From NCBI GenBank assembly GCA_900466875.1, contig UBNQ01000038.1, positions 1 to 64,000 on the forward strand: a DNA stretch of 64,000 bases, given 5' to 3'. Below are positions 63,952-64,000 of the stretch, in pieces. The notes under the pieces are model-generated. The model saw nothing but the letters and a program-made list of their open reading frames with translations. It was not told the DNA's origin and ran no database searches. The translations under genes were made by a program, and so were the position numbers. Within the stretch, counting starts at the first letter, position 1; every line of letters begins with the position of its first letter. Source of the DNA: Hyphomicrobiales bacterium (GTDB taxonomy: Bacteria; Pseudomonadota; Alphaproteobacteria; Rhizobiales; Rhizobiaceae).

Positions 63952-64000
63952 AAGCCGGAGATGACCAAAAACCGATCCGGTTGCGGCCATCACTGATCCG

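Noticed and set aside
63961-63996. start of a further gene after the ABC ATPase gene
   Set aside because: The ATG there is closed by TGA after 11 codons and has no family signal.

Overview
This is a GC-rich, gene-dense chromosomal window that looks like the family Rhizobiaceae (Rhizobium/Agrobacterium relatives). The evidence is the Fur-family regulator Irr divergent from fabA-fabB, the order rbfA-truB-...-rpsO-pnp, a tripartite tricarboxylate transporter with TctDE, rhizobial-type palindromic intergenic repeats, and a CtrA-like box upstream of a chemotaxis operon. I see no tRNA, rRNA, CRISPR array, insertion sequence or phage gene. Most of the window is core-genome style, with several accessory catabolic and signalling cassettes.

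Layout. (1) 0.1-7.1 kb: two divergent transcripts that fit oxygen-independent ubiquinone synthesis. ubiD-ubiX and an NnrS-family membrane protein run leftwards; ubiT-ubiU-ubiV run rightwards. An FNR/FixK-type site lies between them. (2) 7.2-11.8 kb: a YghU-type glutathione transferase, a xylitol/polyol dehydrogenase, an orphan ParA ATPase and a VOC/HxlR divergent pair. (3) 11.9-23.3 kb: a complete chemotaxis cluster (STAS protein, cheY, cheA, cheW, two sister receptors, cheW, cheR, cheB), with a divergent 579-residue protein that has both receptor-like and CheZ-like motifs. (4) 23.4-30.7 kb: translation and RNA-decay genes (rbfA, truB, rpsO, pnp, an RsmC-like methyltransferase), a LysR regulator divergent from a previously uncalled 37-residue gene, and a Sel1-repeat protein. 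(5) 30.8-38.3 kb: fabB-fabA, irr, and assorted membrane, secreted, flavoprotein and hydrolase genes. (6) 38.5-46.2 kb: an acyl-CoA ligase with a five-gene branched-chain-type ABC transporter and a MarR regulator, then glutaminase. (7) 46.4-53.5 kb: tctCBA, an extra periplasmic binding protein, a DUF1993 gene and the tctDE two-component system. (8) 53.6-64 kb: an amino-sugar/cell-wall-sugar regulon. nagA, a SIS-domain deaminase, a GntR repressor and a BadF-type kinase run leftwards; murQ, a sugar ABC transporter and an oxidoreductase run rightwards. Matching direct-repeat operators sit next to both outermost genes.

How the parts work together. The UbiD/X and UbiT/U/V proteins would make ubiquinone when oxygen-dependent hydroxylases cannot work, and NnrS would ease nitric-oxide stress, so the first region looks like a micro-oxic/denitrification module. 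In the last region, uptake by ABC transport, phosphorylation by the kinase, ether cleavage by MurQ, deacetylation by NagA and deamination by the SIS protein would form a full route from MurNAc/GlcNAc to fructose-6-phosphate without a PTS.

The most interesting points are the anaerobic-quinone module with its regulatory box, the receptor/CheZ-like hybrid protein, the MurNAc/GlcNAc regulon with paired direct-repeat operators, a three-hairpin palindromic element inside the sugar ABC operon, direct repeats in front of tctC, and the small gene next to the LysR regulator. All function calls rest on reading sequence motifs; no database search was run.
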